A DNA stretch of 38,632 bases from Candidatus Cloacimonadota bacterium (lineage in GTDB: Bacteria; Cloacimonadota; Cloacimonadia; Cloacimonadales; TCS61): contig JAIPGO010000029.1 in the NCBI GenBank assembly GCA_021736135.1, positions 1-38,632 of the forward strand, read 5' to 3'. Shown in pieces: positions 15,990-24,347 of the stretch (positions within the stretch are counted from its first letter, which is position 1; each line of letters begins with the position of its first letter). Below the pieces are notes generated by a model, which was given only the letters and a program-made list of their open reading frames with translations, ran no database searches and was not told the origin of the DNA. The position numbers and the translations under genes are program-made.

Positions 15990-16841
15990 TCATTTAATCA
16001 GGTCACGGAGATGGGCAACGTAGGATACGGCACCACCTTCTTCGTAACCGAGTTTCTGGATAGTATTGCCTTTGGCGTCTAAAAGAAAGATAGTGGGGAA
16101 GCCTTTGACGCCGAATTTTTGTGCCAGGGAGTTATTGTAACTTTCCTCGCCGGGTGGCAGGGACGTCGATTTAGGAAAATCGAGACGCAGGAGTATTAGG
16201 TTTTCATCCGCGAATTCGATAAATTCCGGTTGCAGAAAAACTTCATTGCTGAGTCTTTTACACCAGACGCACCAGTCGCTGCCGGTAAAATTAACCAGAA
16301 TGCGTTTATTTTCTTTAGTTGCGAGTTTTTGGGCAGTATCCAGATTTTTATACCAGACCTGTCCTTTTTTATCTTCCCAGGTTTCATTTTTTGGGGAATC
16401 ATTCCAGTTCAACACACCTTCGATATATTCCACATATTTAACGGGACCGCCTTCGCGATAACCCAGTTGCATAGCGACATCGCCGTTATTTTCGAGAATA
16501 ATGATCGAGGGGAAACCTCTAACGCCGTATTTTTCGAGTTGAGCCTCATTATAAGCGGCTTGATCTTGGGGTAGTGTAATGGTCTGCGGGAAATCAAGCA
16601 GCACCATTTCCATCTTTTTATTGACGTAGTTTTGAAATTCCTGATGGTCAAAAACTTCACCAGTAAGTTTATGACACCAGGAGCACCAGTCCGAACCGGT
16701 AAAAAAGACAAATACGTATTTATCATTTTCTTTAGCTCTTTGCAGAGCGTCATCGACATTGGACTGCCAGTTGATATTGCCGGCATATATCAAGGTTAAT
16801 GTAACCAGGAAGAACAGCACGGCTAAAGACTTTTTCATCAT
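15990..16841 (-). CDS. Exported double thioredoxin-fold protein
   Basis: ATG at 16841 overlaps the OsmC stop as ATGA; a longer open frame upstream lies inside that gene. Residues 1-20 are a signal peptide (MMKKSLAVLFFLVTLTLIYA). Two thioredoxin_7-type domains follow in tandem, each with TGSDWCxWC: Cys53/Cys56 (CSWC) and Cys191/Cys194 (CVWC). Each also has the cis-proline loop (RGFPS, KGFPT) and a LGYxEGG ending, showing internal duplication. It probably works as a periplasmic disulfide reductase or isomerase. Last gene of a four-gene redox operon ending in a strong terminator. Confidence 0.85.
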   Translation of the reverse strand: MMKKSLAVLFFLVTLTLIYAGNINWQSNVDDALQRAKENDKYVFVFFTGSDWCSWCHKLTGEVFDHQEFQNYVNKKMEMVLLDFPQTITLPQDQAAYNEAQLEKYGVRGFPSIIILENNGDVAMQLGYREGGPVKYVEYIEGVLNWNDSPKNETWEDKKGQVWYKNLDTAQKLATKENKRILVNFTGSDWCVWCKRLSNEVFLQPEFIEFADENLILLRLDFPKSTSLPPGEESYNNSLAQKFGVKGFPTIFLLDAKGNTIQKLGYEEGGAVSYVAHLRDLIK

Positions 16842-17266
16842 ATAAACTTTTCTCCATTGATCGTGATAACAGAATTGATGGCAGCAGTTTTGGATAGCAT
16901 GGTATAAACGCTGCAATAGCGTTCTTCCGAAACGCTGACTGCTTTTTTAAGTTTATTACCGTCGAGGTTCTCTCCGGTAAAATTATAAGACAGATTAATG
17001 ATAGTATAAACTTTGGGATGAGTATCAGCTGTTTCGGCATCGACATCAATATCGAGTTTATATCCTGTAATTCTCATTTTATTAAGAATACCGATAACGC
17101 CGACAGCGCTGCAGGTGGCAAGCGCAGGCAAAAGTAATGACTTGGGACGAGGACCGAGGTCTTGTCCGCCTTCACTTTCAGCAAGATCTATAATAAATTT
17201 GTGATCCTGTAATTCCGCCTCAAATGCATATCCACCCAGCCAGTTTAGCCTGGATGTACTTTTCAT
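16838..17266 (-). CDS. OsmC/Ohr-family protein
   Basis: This 142-residue protein has the two conserved peroxidatic-pair cysteines at Cys52 (LATCSAVGVIGIL) and Cys118 (EERYCSVYTML). The wording is closer to the YhfA/OsmC-like branch than to classical Ohr. Family members reduce organic hydroperoxides in the cytoplasm with thiol donors. It overlaps marR upstream and the thioredoxin gene downstream by 4 bases each (ATGA), so translation is coupled and the proteins are likely made together. The adjacent glutaredoxin or thioredoxin could supply electrons. Confidence 0.88.
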   Translation of the reverse strand: MKSTSRLNWLGGYAFEAELQDHKFIIDLAESEGGQDLGPRPKSLLLPALATCSAVGVIGILNKMRITGYKLDIDVDAETADTHPKVYTIINLSYNFTGENLDGNKLKKAVSVSEERYCSVYTMLSKTAAINSVITINGEKFI

Positions 17267-17718
17267 ACTTTCTTTTGTTTCACATTTAAGATATCATTAT
17301 ACATTCTCAGATAGAGAAGCAAATGTTCATAGATAGCATCGATTTCTTCTTCCGGAAAGCGCTGGATCAGCTTTTCCTGAATTTTGATCAGGTCGTTGAT
17401 AGTTTCATTGGCGGTTTCTTCTCCGGCAGGAGTGATCTTAGCCAGCCAACTGCGGCGATCACGACGGGAAGCGAATCTTTCCACGAGACCCTTTTCTTCC
17501 AGAGTGTCAATCAGACGCGTAATGCGACTGTGCGAAACGTTCAGTTTTTCGGCAATATCATTCATACATACGGCGGTGTTCAGTTCGTTCAGATATTGCA
17601 GAAGGTCACACTCAATTCGTCCGAGACTGAGTTGTTTACGGGTAATGTTTTCCTTACGCAGACAGAGCAAATTCAATTCTTTGCTCAATTTTGAATACTT
17701 GGCAAGTTTCTTGTTCAT
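17263..17718 (-). CDS. MarR-family transcriptional regulator
   Basis: This 151-residue winged-helix protein has GAGGAG six bases before ATG. The recognition region (NDIAEKLNVSHSRITRLIDT) and wing (RRDRRSWLAKITPAG) are typical MarR. Cys19 near the N-terminus (ELNLLCLRKE) is roughly where OhrR-type members carry their redox-sensing cysteine, and a second Cys51 is present. With OsmC next door, organic-peroxide sensing is a reasonable inference, but its sequence at Cys19 does not clearly match the OhrR consensus. It probably represses its own operon. Confidence 0.88.
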   Translation of the reverse strand: MNKKLAKYSKLSKELNLLCLRKENITRKQLSLGRIECDLLQYLNELNTAVCMNDIAEKLNVSHSRITRLIDTLEEKGLVERFASRRDRRSWLAKITPAGEETANETINDLIKIQEKLIQRFPEEEIDAIYEHLLLYLRMYNDILNVKQKKV

Positions 17719-17728
17719 AAAAATCTCC

Positions 17729-17971
17729 TCAAAGGATTTCCAGTTCTTTTTTTATTTTGAATTCATCAAAACCAACGATAGGGCGATTGTTGATCCACAA
17801 TTGGGGAACTCCTCTCTGCCCGCTTTTTTTTACCATATCACGCAGAGCTACTTCATCCCGGGAGACATCAATTTCCTTGAAGGGAACCTGGTGCTGCTTC
17901 AGGAAACTTTTCACTTTCGTGCACCAACTGCAGGTTGGCGTGGTAAATACGATAACTCTTTTTGCTTTCAC
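17729..17971 (-). CDS. Glutaredoxin-like thiol oxidoreductase
   Basis: This 80-residue glutaredoxin-fold protein starts at GTG (17971) with GAGGT six bases upstream. The active site is CSWC (Cys14, Cys17) in FTTPTCSWCTKVKSF, with the cis-Pro loop RGVPQLWI. GFDE replaces the usual G(F/Y)D glutathione-side motif. It resembles the NrdH/YruB-type small reductases that take electrons from thioredoxin reductase. It is the first gene of the operon and probably the cytoplasmic electron donor for OsmC. Confidence 0.88.
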   Translation of the reverse strand: MKAKRVIVFTTPTCSWCTKVKSFLKQHQVPFKEIDVSRDEVALRDMVKKSGQRGVPQLWINNRPIVGFDEFKIKKELEIL

Positions 17972-17997
17972 TTTTCACCTCAAATCACTTTTATGTT

Positions 17998-18025
17998 AAT
18001 ATAACTAAAATTTCCGATAAGGCAA
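17998..18025 (-). promoter_or_regulatory. Candidate promoter of the thiol-redox operon
   Basis: On the minus strand TTGCCT (18025-18020), a 16-bp spacer and TATATT (18003-17998) lie 26 bases before the GTG start. Prediction by eye. Confidence 0.4.
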
Positions 18026-18173
18026 AAAATATATTCACAAGTATCAATAATCTCACTCTAGCAACCTTTCACGCCATGACAACTATTGACTATTTTACAG
18101 AGTTTTCTCCAAAAACGATTTCTTGAACTATGTGAAACAGGTCAAAATTAATTCACTATCAATATATGACAAG

Positions 18174-19163
18174 TTATTTGTTGATATTTTGCAGTAGTTT
18201 AGAGATAATATTATCTGAAGATAAACCTTCTGCTTCGGCAGCAAATGAGATGAGTATCCTGTGTCTGAGAACAATATGAGCGACGGCAATCACGTCCTCC
18301 AGAGAGGGAGAAGGTCTTCCATCGAGGGCAGCTCTGGTCTTGGCGGCAATAATGAGATACTGGGAAGCGCGAGGACCGGCACCCCAGCTGACTTTATTTC
18401 TGATTTCCTGAGGGCAGTCATCACTTTTAGGTCTGGTAGCCCTGACGAGTCGAACGGCAAAATCCATTACATGCTCGCTGACGGGTATTCTGCGGACGAG
18501 TTTTTGAAATTCGACAATAGTTTCGGCATTAATGACGGGGTTTATCTTAACATCGCGATTAATGGTAGTCTGTTGGACGATTTTCACTTCTTCGTCATAG
18601 GAAGGATAATCGATGATAATATTGAACATAAAGCGGTCGAGTTGTGCTTCGGGTAGAGGATAAGTTCCTTCCTGTTCGATCGGGTTCTGAGTAGCCATCA
18701 CGAGGAAAGGTTTTTCCAGGTCAAAGGTTTCATTACCGGCAGTAACCTGATATTCCTGCATAGCCTGCAGCAGAGAGCTTTGCGTTTTGGGAGGAGTGCG
18801 GTTTATTTCGTCAGCGAGAATAATATTCGCGAAAACGGGACCTTTAAGGAACTGGAACTGACGATTATCTGAGGAATCTGATCTGCTGAGAATTTCTGTA
18901 CCAGTAATATCTGACGGCATGAGGTCAGGAGTAAACTGAATGCGGCTGAATTTCATATCTGTTGCTTTGGCAAGAGTGGCAACGAGCATGGTTTTTGCTA
19001 AACCGGGCACGCCTTCTATGAGGCAGTGACCACCCGCAAAAAGAGCGGTGAGAAATTGTTCAATAACTATATCCTGTCCGACGATTTCTTTACGAATTTC
19101 GGCTATGATCGCATTTTTAATCTCGTGCAGTTTATTTAAGGCATCAACATTTGTTGTACTCAT
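18174..19163 (-). CDS. MoxR-family AAA+ ATPase
   Basis: This 329-residue protein is full length for MoxR. It shows Walker A GVPGLAKT, Walker B ILADEINRTPPKTQSSLL, sensor-1 ATQNPIEQEG and the LPEAQLDRF arginine-finger region. MoxR ATPases act as chaperones that activate VWA-containing partners. The usual DUF58 and BatA-like partners do not follow, because the operon ends here. It is the last gene of the ether-lipid operon, 15 bases after the flippase-like gene, with AGGGG upstream. A VWA lipoprotein exists at 2644, but linkage is not implied. Confidence 0.9.
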   Translation of the reverse strand: MSTTNVDALNKLHEIKNAIIAEIRKEIVGQDIVIEQFLTALFAGGHCLIEGVPGLAKTMLVATLAKATDMKFSRIQFTPDLMPSDITGTEILSRSDSSDNRQFQFLKGPVFANIILADEINRTPPKTQSSLLQAMQEYQVTAGNETFDLEKPFLVMATQNPIEQEGTYPLPEAQLDRFMFNIIIDYPSYDEEVKIVQQTTINRDVKINPVINAETIVEFQKLVRRIPVSEHVMDFAVRLVRATRPKSDDCPQEIRNKVSWGAGPRASQYLIIAAKTRAALDGRPSPSLEDVIAVAHIVLRHRILISFAAEAEGLSSDNIISKLLQNINK

Positions 19164-19178
19164 AAAAACCCCTATATC

Positions 19179-20171
19179 TTATTTTTTCTTAAAGGATACT
19201 AATTCCTTAAATTTGATTTTTAAGGCAAGTAAAGAAATGATTCCGAGCAAAAAAATCCAGAATGAAGTAAGAAGATGTGAGAAAAGAACGGCAGCCCCGG
19301 TAAGGTTTTCATCAATTCCGAGCGCGAAGGAGAAAATGAGCGCCCACATGAATTGATTTGAACCTATTTGAGCAGGCGGTGTGGGCAGAATGTAGGTGAG
19401 ATTCATAAGCGTGTAACCAAAAAGGATCATGAAATAACCGGCAGTGGAACCGAAAGCATGAAATACGGTAAAAACGTAAAATGCTTCAGATAGAACAGCC
19501 AGAATGGTCAGTAGATAAACCAATAGATATTCCGGAGTGCGTCCCTGCATAATTGCCAGTCCGTCTATAAAGTTCTCGGCAAAAAAATCGAGTTTTCTTT
19601 TCCAGGAAGCTGGAAAGGGGCGGAAACAGAAAGCAAGGATGCGTTGCGCTTTATTGCGGTGATTAACGGCAAAAAACAGGAAAACAAGAAATAAAAGATA
19701 AATCACCAGAAGCAGGAAAACTATCAAATAGAGCGCTTTATTCATGCGAATTGTAAGTAACGGTAATAGTATGATGATCAGCATAATGGGGAAAAGATCG
19801 GTGATCTTATCAATAAAAATTGAGGGTAGACTGCGCGAAACAGGGAGCTTGTCCTTATTTTTGAGAATGACAGATTTGGCTAGTTCTCCGGCGCGTACGG
19901 GTATAACGTAATTCACGAGCATACCAGCCATAAAAACCTGAAAACAATAAATGTAACCCATCTTTAGTTCTGGTTTGAGGATCAAACGCCAGCGCCAGCT
20001 TCGCAGAAGGTAGGCAAAAATATAGAACCCCGAAAAAAGCGGTATCAGAGTAAGGTCATAATTATTAAAATACCAGAGCAGTTTCTGCCAGTCCACAATG
20101 TGAAGCCACAAAATAAGAAATAGAATTCCCAGTATAATGCCAATGATGAGATTGAGGTTTTTTTTAATCAT
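19179..20171 (-). CDS. Flippase-like integral membrane protein (LPG synthase TM / AglD-like family)
   Basis: This 330-residue protein consists almost entirely of hydrophobic spans, about eight. It has the family's landmarks VNYVIPVRAGELAKSVIL and YILPTPPAQIGSNQF. These belong to the lysylphosphatidylglycerol synthase transmembrane family (UPF0104), which includes archaeal AglD and the flippase half of MprF. It lacks the cytoplasmic aminoacyl-transfer domain of MprF, so lipid translocation is the likely role. ATGA overlap with the methyltransferase gene makes it translationally coupled. In an ether-lipid operon, moving the finished or glycosylated lipid across the membrane is an attractive inference. 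Confidence 0.85.
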   Translation of the reverse strand: MIKKNLNLIIGIILGILFLILWLHIVDWQKLLWYFNNYDLTLIPLFSGFYIFAYLLRSWRWRLILKPELKMGYIYCFQVFMAGMLVNYVIPVRAGELAKSVILKNKDKLPVSRSLPSIFIDKITDLFPIMLIIILLPLLTIRMNKALYLIVFLLLVIYLLFLVFLFFAVNHRNKAQRILAFCFRPFPASWKRKLDFFAENFIDGLAIMQGRTPEYLLVYLLTILAVLSEAFYVFTVFHAFGSTAGYFMILFGYTLMNLTYILPTPPAQIGSNQFMWALIFSFALGIDENLTGAAVLFSHLLTSFWIFLLGIISLLALKIKFKELVSFKKK

Positions 20172-21019
20172 TTTTTTCGAGCGATCAGGTAGCGGTGATG
20201 TGACCAGAATTGTTTAAGGAATTGAGGAAGCGGAGAATCTTCGATGAACATGAACCGGCGGACTTTTGCTTCAAGCTCATTATCTTCTCCGGCATACCAG
20301 GCAAGCATGGACCAGATCCAGTCGGGGTTTTTTTTATCAGGTACTTTCAAGCCGAGTTTACGTTTCAGATCTGCCACCGGCAGGCAGGTATCAGGCCAGG
20401 GAGGTGTATCAAAAACGCCTTCCTCGATAATTTCCAGACCTTGCGTGCGGATTATTGATTTAATACGTGACATCTGCACCCAGCGGGTGTCAATATCGTT
20501 TTTAATGAAGAATTCCTTATCCAGGAGAAATTTCCGCAGCGGGTAGCCGATCTGCAGCGGATTATTAACCGAGATCATGATCAGATTGCCTGAAAGACTG
20601 ATCATACGCCGGATAATGTTTTCTGCATCATGATAAAACCAGAGAGCAGCAAAGTTCCAGACCAGGTCATAACCGTTTTCAGGCAGAGCGGCATTGCTCA
20701 TATCATTTTTCGGGATATAATGAGTAACAAGTCTATCTTCCAGTTTTAAAAGCTGCCAATAGTTTTTCACTTTTTCCAGTCGCTTTTCGTCACAATCCAC
20801 CAGTTCCACGTTGGCCATCTGTTGTGCGAAATATACGGAATTGATGCCATCGACTCCGGTCATGCCATAAATGGGATATTCCAGGACATTTTTTAAATCA
20901 TAAGATTTTAGCAATCGCTGAAAGATATAATTAAGGCGGAAACGCTCATAAACAGTTCCCAGTCCTTCATCATAAGAGGTTCTCAGGTCTTTTTCCGTTT
21001 CCTTGTTTTCTGATACCAT
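20168..21019 (-). CDS. SAM-dependent methyltransferase (class I)
   Basis: This 283-residue protein has a Rossmann methyltransferase pattern: motif I is degenerate (NVLEYPIYGMTGVDG), the acidic end of strand 2 is VELVDCDEKR, and motif IV is NGYDLVWNFAALWFYHD. The late MISVNNPLQIGYPLR and a DTPPWPDTCLPV insertion are characteristic but I do not know the substrate. A lipid, quinone-like or sugar acceptor fits the operon. It begins inside the upstream epimerase gene (37-bp overlap), with AGGAG ten bases before ATG, and overlaps the flippase gene by 4 bases. Confidence 0.75.
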   Translation of the reverse strand: MVSENKETEKDLRTSYDEGLGTVYERFRLNYIFQRLLKSYDLKNVLEYPIYGMTGVDGINSVYFAQQMANVELVDCDEKRLEKVKNYWQLLKLEDRLVTHYIPKNDMSNAALPENGYDLVWNFAALWFYHDAENIIRRMISLSGNLIMISVNNPLQIGYPLRKFLLDKEFFIKNDIDTRWVQMSRIKSIIRTQGLEIIEEGVFDTPPWPDTCLPVADLKRKLGLKVPDKKNPDWIWSMLAWYAGEDNELEAKVRRFMFIEDSPLPQFLKQFWSHHRYLIARKK

Positions 21020-21972
21020 TCTATTGTACTCCTGATGGCGGGTATTGTCTCCGTATCTCTCAAGTTCAGGTCTTCATAAGCATTTTCCACATTATAATAC
21101 CAGTTATGGCTGAAAAGCTGGAAGCGCTGCTGCCAGGTTTTACACTTGATCAGGGCAAAAAAGCGTTCGGCAAAACGGAACCAGGAGACAGGAATCGTTT
21201 TTTGGATGCTAAACGATTTTTCGTGGAGTTCATTACTGATAAAATCTACGAGATCGAGAAGATTAACCGGATGGCGGTCACCGATGTTATAAGTGACTCC
21301 GGGTTTATAATCCAGTTCCACTAATCGCTGCGTTGCCTGAACCAGCTGTTCGACATTACAAAGATGGATATCCGGCATCGGTCGCGGCAAAATGAGCAGT
21401 CCCTTATTAATCAGGTTGATAAGTCCGTAGGGAAAGCCGTAATCCCCTGTCCCGTAAGTAATCGTAGGACGTATAATGACAGCATTCAATCCATAAAGCA
21501 CATATTTATTGATGAGCTTTTCACTCTGGATTTTACTTTCATGGTACAAGTTATCCCCAATTTTTCTGCTTTGATTATCTGCGGGAGTATTCTCCGGAAT
21601 ATTTCCAAATACACCCACAGAAGAAAAATAGATAAATTTTGCCTGAGTTTCAAGGGCCCGGATAGCTAGTTGCTCGGTTGACTGCACATTTGCCTTGAAA
21701 TAATCGTCAGCACTGGTGCGTCCCCTGTTTCTAATGGCTCCTATGTGAATAATGGTATCAAAGCGGTAAAGATTGATCGTCTCCCGAAGTTTTTTAATAT
21801 CTCTCAGGTCAACTTCGAGGATAACGATTTTCTCGGAAACAGCACCCAATTTCTTAGGGTTTGTGCCAGGTCTTACGAGTAAAAAGAGATCATATTTACG
21901 GGTACTGAGAGCGTGAGTAACCAGTCGTCCGATAAAGCCTGCAGCCCCTGTAATTAATATTTTTTTACTCAT
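20983..21972 (-). CDS. NAD-dependent epimerase/dehydratase (extended SDR)
   Basis: This 329-residue protein opens with the nucleotide-binding motif ITGAAGFIGRLV. It continues with the SDR strand IIHIGAIRNRG, a catalytic Ser in YFSSVGVFG, and YHESK (the YxxxK pair). The ending resembles nucleoside-diphosphate-sugar epimerases and 3-beta-hydroxysteroid-like SDRs. A sugar-nucleotide or lipid head-group substrate is plausible from context. It overlaps the CpsB-like gene by 8 bases and the methyltransferase by 37, so it is firmly inside the operon. Confidence 0.85.
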   Translation of the reverse strand: MSKKILITGAAGFIGRLVTHALSTRKYDLFLLVRPGTNPKKLGAVSEKIVILEVDLRDIKKLRETINLYRFDTIIHIGAIRNRGRTSADDYFKANVQSTEQLAIRALETQAKFIYFSSVGVFGNIPENTPADNQSRKIGDNLYHESKIQSEKLINKYVLYGLNAVIIRPTITYGTGDYGFPYGLINLINKGLLILPRPMPDIHLCNVEQLVQATQRLVELDYKPGVTYNIGDRHPVNLLDLVDFISNELHEKSFSIQKTIPVSWFRFAERFFALIKCKTWQQRFQLFSHNWYYNVENAYEDLNLRDTETIPAIRSTIEWYQKTRKRKKT

Positions 21973-22756
21973 GTCCGGTAAAAAACCGCATTATATTTTG
22001 CCATACGGAGGCACGAGGCTGCGGCAGGCGCCAGTGATTAAAATGAGCAATTTTTGTATCAGAATTAAGGGCGGCAGGATTTTCCTGCAGCAGAAGACGG
22101 GCTATTGCTTCCGAAAAATTATCCGTAAGCATCTGATAGATGATTTTCTGGAAACATTGCGGCTGGTCGCCATGATTATCGGAGGCTATAAAATGCAGGT
22201 AACCGTTCTGCAAAAGCTGAAAGGCGGTTCGTTCTACAGATTTTCCATAAACACCCAGAAAGCTGCCGGCGTTGACCTGCAGATAGATATCGTGATGCAG
22301 AAGTTCTTCCACATATTCCGGATCCCTGATAACATCTGCATATCTTTCAGGATGTGCCAGGATGACTTTATATCCGGCTTTCTGCAAAAGATAAATGTTT
22401 TGCAGAAAATCTACCGGTATTTGCTGCATCATTGTTTCCACTAAAACGTACCTGCTGCTGCCCAGTGTCAGGTTTTCCCTTGCAACAGTTTCAGCAGCCA
22501 GATGATCAAGGAAATATTCTGCTCCGGTTTCCAGTTCGATATTGATGCCGGCCTTTTTGACGGCATTGCGTAATTCAATGAGTACCGGTTTAATAGCGGA
22601 ACGTGAATTCGGGTAAAGATTTTGCATATAATGCGGGGTAAGGTAAACCTTCTCAACACCTTCCTCTGCGAGTATACGCAATTGTTCCAGAGATTTTGTT
22701 ATATCATTACTGCCGTCATCAATTCCCGGCAGCAAGTGATTGTGAATATCAATCAT
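21965..22756 (-). CDS. CpsB/YwqE-type PHP-domain phosphatase
   Basis: This 263-residue protein begins MIDIHNHLLPGIDDGS, the metal-binding HxH of PHP phosphatases. It has the family's YLTPHYMQNLYPN, VILAHPERYADV and FIASDNHGD motifs. Characterised relatives (Streptococcus CpsB, Bacillus YwqE) are manganese-dependent protein-tyrosine phosphatases controlling capsule or exopolysaccharide synthesis. No BY-kinase or capsule genes are in this window, which is unusual; here it may act on a small phosphorylated lipid or sugar. It overlaps the GGGP synthase gene by ATGA. Confidence 0.85.
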   Translation of the reverse strand: MIDIHNHLLPGIDDGSNDITKSLEQLRILAEEGVEKVYLTPHYMQNLYPNSRSAIKPVLIELRNAVKKAGINIELETGAEYFLDHLAAETVARENLTLGSSRYVLVETMMQQIPVDFLQNIYLLQKAGYKVILAHPERYADVIRDPEYVEELLHHDIYLQVNAGSFLGVYGKSVERTAFQLLQNGYLHFIASDNHGDQPQCFQKIIYQMLTDNFSEAIARLLLQENPAALNSDTKIAHFNHWRLPQPRASVWQNIMRFFTGHE

Positions 22757-23505
22757 TTTCTGGTTACGCTATGAACAGCCTCAGCAAATTCTCTGATCAG
22801 TGTCGAAACAGTGTCTTTTTCCAGCACATTACCAGTTACGATGAAATCCGCACCGGCAATTGCTTTCGCGCGCGCAGTTTCGGGATTTCTTATCCCTCCG
22901 CCCACAACCAGGGGTATGGTAATTTCTCTTTTAACACAACGGATCATACTTTCGGAGATAGAATCTGCTGCACCGCTACCGGAATCCATATAAACCAGGC
23001 GATGTCCCAGGTATTCTGCAGTCAGGGCATGCACCGCAGCAATATCATCTTTATCATGCGGAATGGGCATACTATGGCTCATATATTGTACTGAAGTTGG
23101 TTTTCCCCCGTCAATGAGAATATATCCTGTGCCAATTGCTTCCAGTCCATATTTTCTGATCAGGGGAGTGGCACGAACCTGTTCACCGATGAGCATCTGC
23201 GCATTTCGGCTGGAGATCATACTGATCAAAAGCAGCGCATCTGCATAAGGAGAGACGAAATTGAATAAGCCTGGGAAGATCAGCACTGGAATTGCTTTTA
23301 CTGACTCTTTGATCTTGCGCAGGTTTTCTTCAAAACGGTCATGGAACATCATACTGCCACCGACAAGTATGCCGTCAGCCCCATTTTCTTCGCATAAAGC
23401 AGCCAGTTCATTTGCCTGGGTACCATTAAAATTATCAGGATCAAGAAGACAGAAATAACCTGCCCTTTCTTGAGCCATGTTCTGCAGTTTTTCATATATT
23501 TTCAT
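22753..23505 (-). CDS. Geranylgeranylglyceryl phosphate synthase family protein (GGGPS/PcrB)
   Basis: This 250-residue TIM-barrel protein has the Mg/diphosphate entry motif CLLDPDNFNG (Asp22, Asp24), GGSMM, the LIFPGLFNFVSP strand, GYILIDGGKPTSV, YMDSGSGA and the phosphate-binding VVGGGIRNPETA and IVTGN. The length and GSGA/GGGIR wording fit the group II synthases shared by archaea and some bacteria. It would join a polyprenyl diphosphate to sn-glycerol-1-phosphate, forming the first archaeal-type ether bond. Bacillus PcrB uses a C35 chain; here the adjacent C20-type synthase and UbiA enzyme favour geranylgeranyl. Both neighbours overlap by 4 bases. Confidence 0.9.
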   Translation of the reverse strand: MKIYEKLQNMAQERAGYFCLLDPDNFNGTQANELAALCEENGADGILVGGSMMFHDRFEENLRKIKESVKAIPVLIFPGLFNFVSPYADALLLISMISSRNAQMLIGEQVRATPLIRKYGLEAIGTGYILIDGGKPTSVQYMSHSMPIPHDKDDIAAVHALTAEYLGHRLVYMDSGSGAADSISESMIRCVKREITIPLVVGGGIRNPETARAKAIAGADFIVTGNVLEKDTVSTLIREFAEAVHSVTRK

Positions 23506-24338
23506 AATTTATTACCTATAATGAATATTACCAGCAAAATTAACATATCAAATTTCATCAGACGTGATATTTTTCTATATACAGTTTCATTTTCAAGCGT
23601 GCTCAAAATGCGGTAGAATATTAATAATGGCAGTATCACAAAGAACATCAACAAAGCAAAAACCGGATAATCAATGAGCTGTTTCATAAAGAAAATACCA
23701 CAGCCAGCAATCATTAACATTACTGTGACCAGAAAAAGAGCTAAGACCTGTGATTTTTTCCAGCTCAAGGCAAGTGTATGAGCACCCGTAAGTTGATCAC
23801 CACGACGATCTTCCATGTCCTTAATGATTTCCCTGAGAAATGTATATAAAAAAGCAAAAAATGCAATGATTAGACTCTGCGATAAATTGTCAGTTACAAT
23901 CGCGCCATAGACAAAGGTTGAAGCGGCAGCGTAAGAAACCAGCAGATTACCCGAAACAAAAGCCCGTTTGAAAATCCCGGCATAGAGAAAAAGCGCAATG
24001 GCGTTGACAAATGCCAGCAGGATACAGATCACACTGCCGGTAAAATAAGAAAGAATGATGCCAATAATAAATAAAATTATCCCATAAATAAATGCTGCCC
24101 GAGAAGACATTTTACCGGATGGTAATACGCGTTGCGGTTTATTGATCATGTCCGTTTCCAGGTCATAATAATCATTAATTACATAACCTGCACCAGCTAT
24201 CAGCATTGCCGAAAATGCTGCTGCCATTACTTGCCAGAATTCACCCGCCTGCTGGAAGAGAGGATAATATGCTCCCAAGAAAACACAAACTGCCACAAAC
24301 TCCAGGTTTGCCGGTCTCAATATTTTAAAATATCCCAA
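23502..24338 (-). CDS. UbiA prenyltransferase, probable digeranylgeranylglyceryl phosphate synthase
   Basis: This 278-residue membrane protein has about eight spans. The two aspartate-rich motifs of UbiA enzymes are present: INDYYDLETD (residues 54-63) and KDMEDRRGDQ (about 172-181). The short length and LRPANLE opening resemble archaeal DGGGP synthases, which add the second geranylgeranyl chain to GGGP. Direct coupling to GGGP synthase (ATGA) supports that over a quinone role. The start is TTG at 24338, 9 bases after the upstream stop; no ATG is available near it. Chlorophyll- or heme-type UbiA functions are unlikely without their pathway genes. Confidence 0.85.
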   Translation of the reverse strand: MGYFKILRPANLEFVAVCVFLGAYYPLFQQAGEFWQVMAAAFSAMLIAGAGYVINDYYDLETDMINKPQRVLPSGKMSSRAAFIYGIILFIIGIILSYFTGSVICILLAFVNAIALFLYAGIFKRAFVSGNLLVSYAAASTFVYGAIVTDNLSQSLIIAFFAFLYTFLREIIKDMEDRRGDQLTGAHTLALSWKKSQVLALFLVTVMLMIAGCGIFFMKQLIDYPVFALLMFFVILPLLIFYRILSTLENETVYRKISRLMKFDMLILLVIFIIGNKL

Positions 24339-24347
24339 TCCGGCAAC

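Noticed and set aside
17384-18004. 206-residue plus-strand frame opposite marR and glutaredoxin
   Set aside because: Shadow frame; both minus-strand genes have full family motifs and overlaps.
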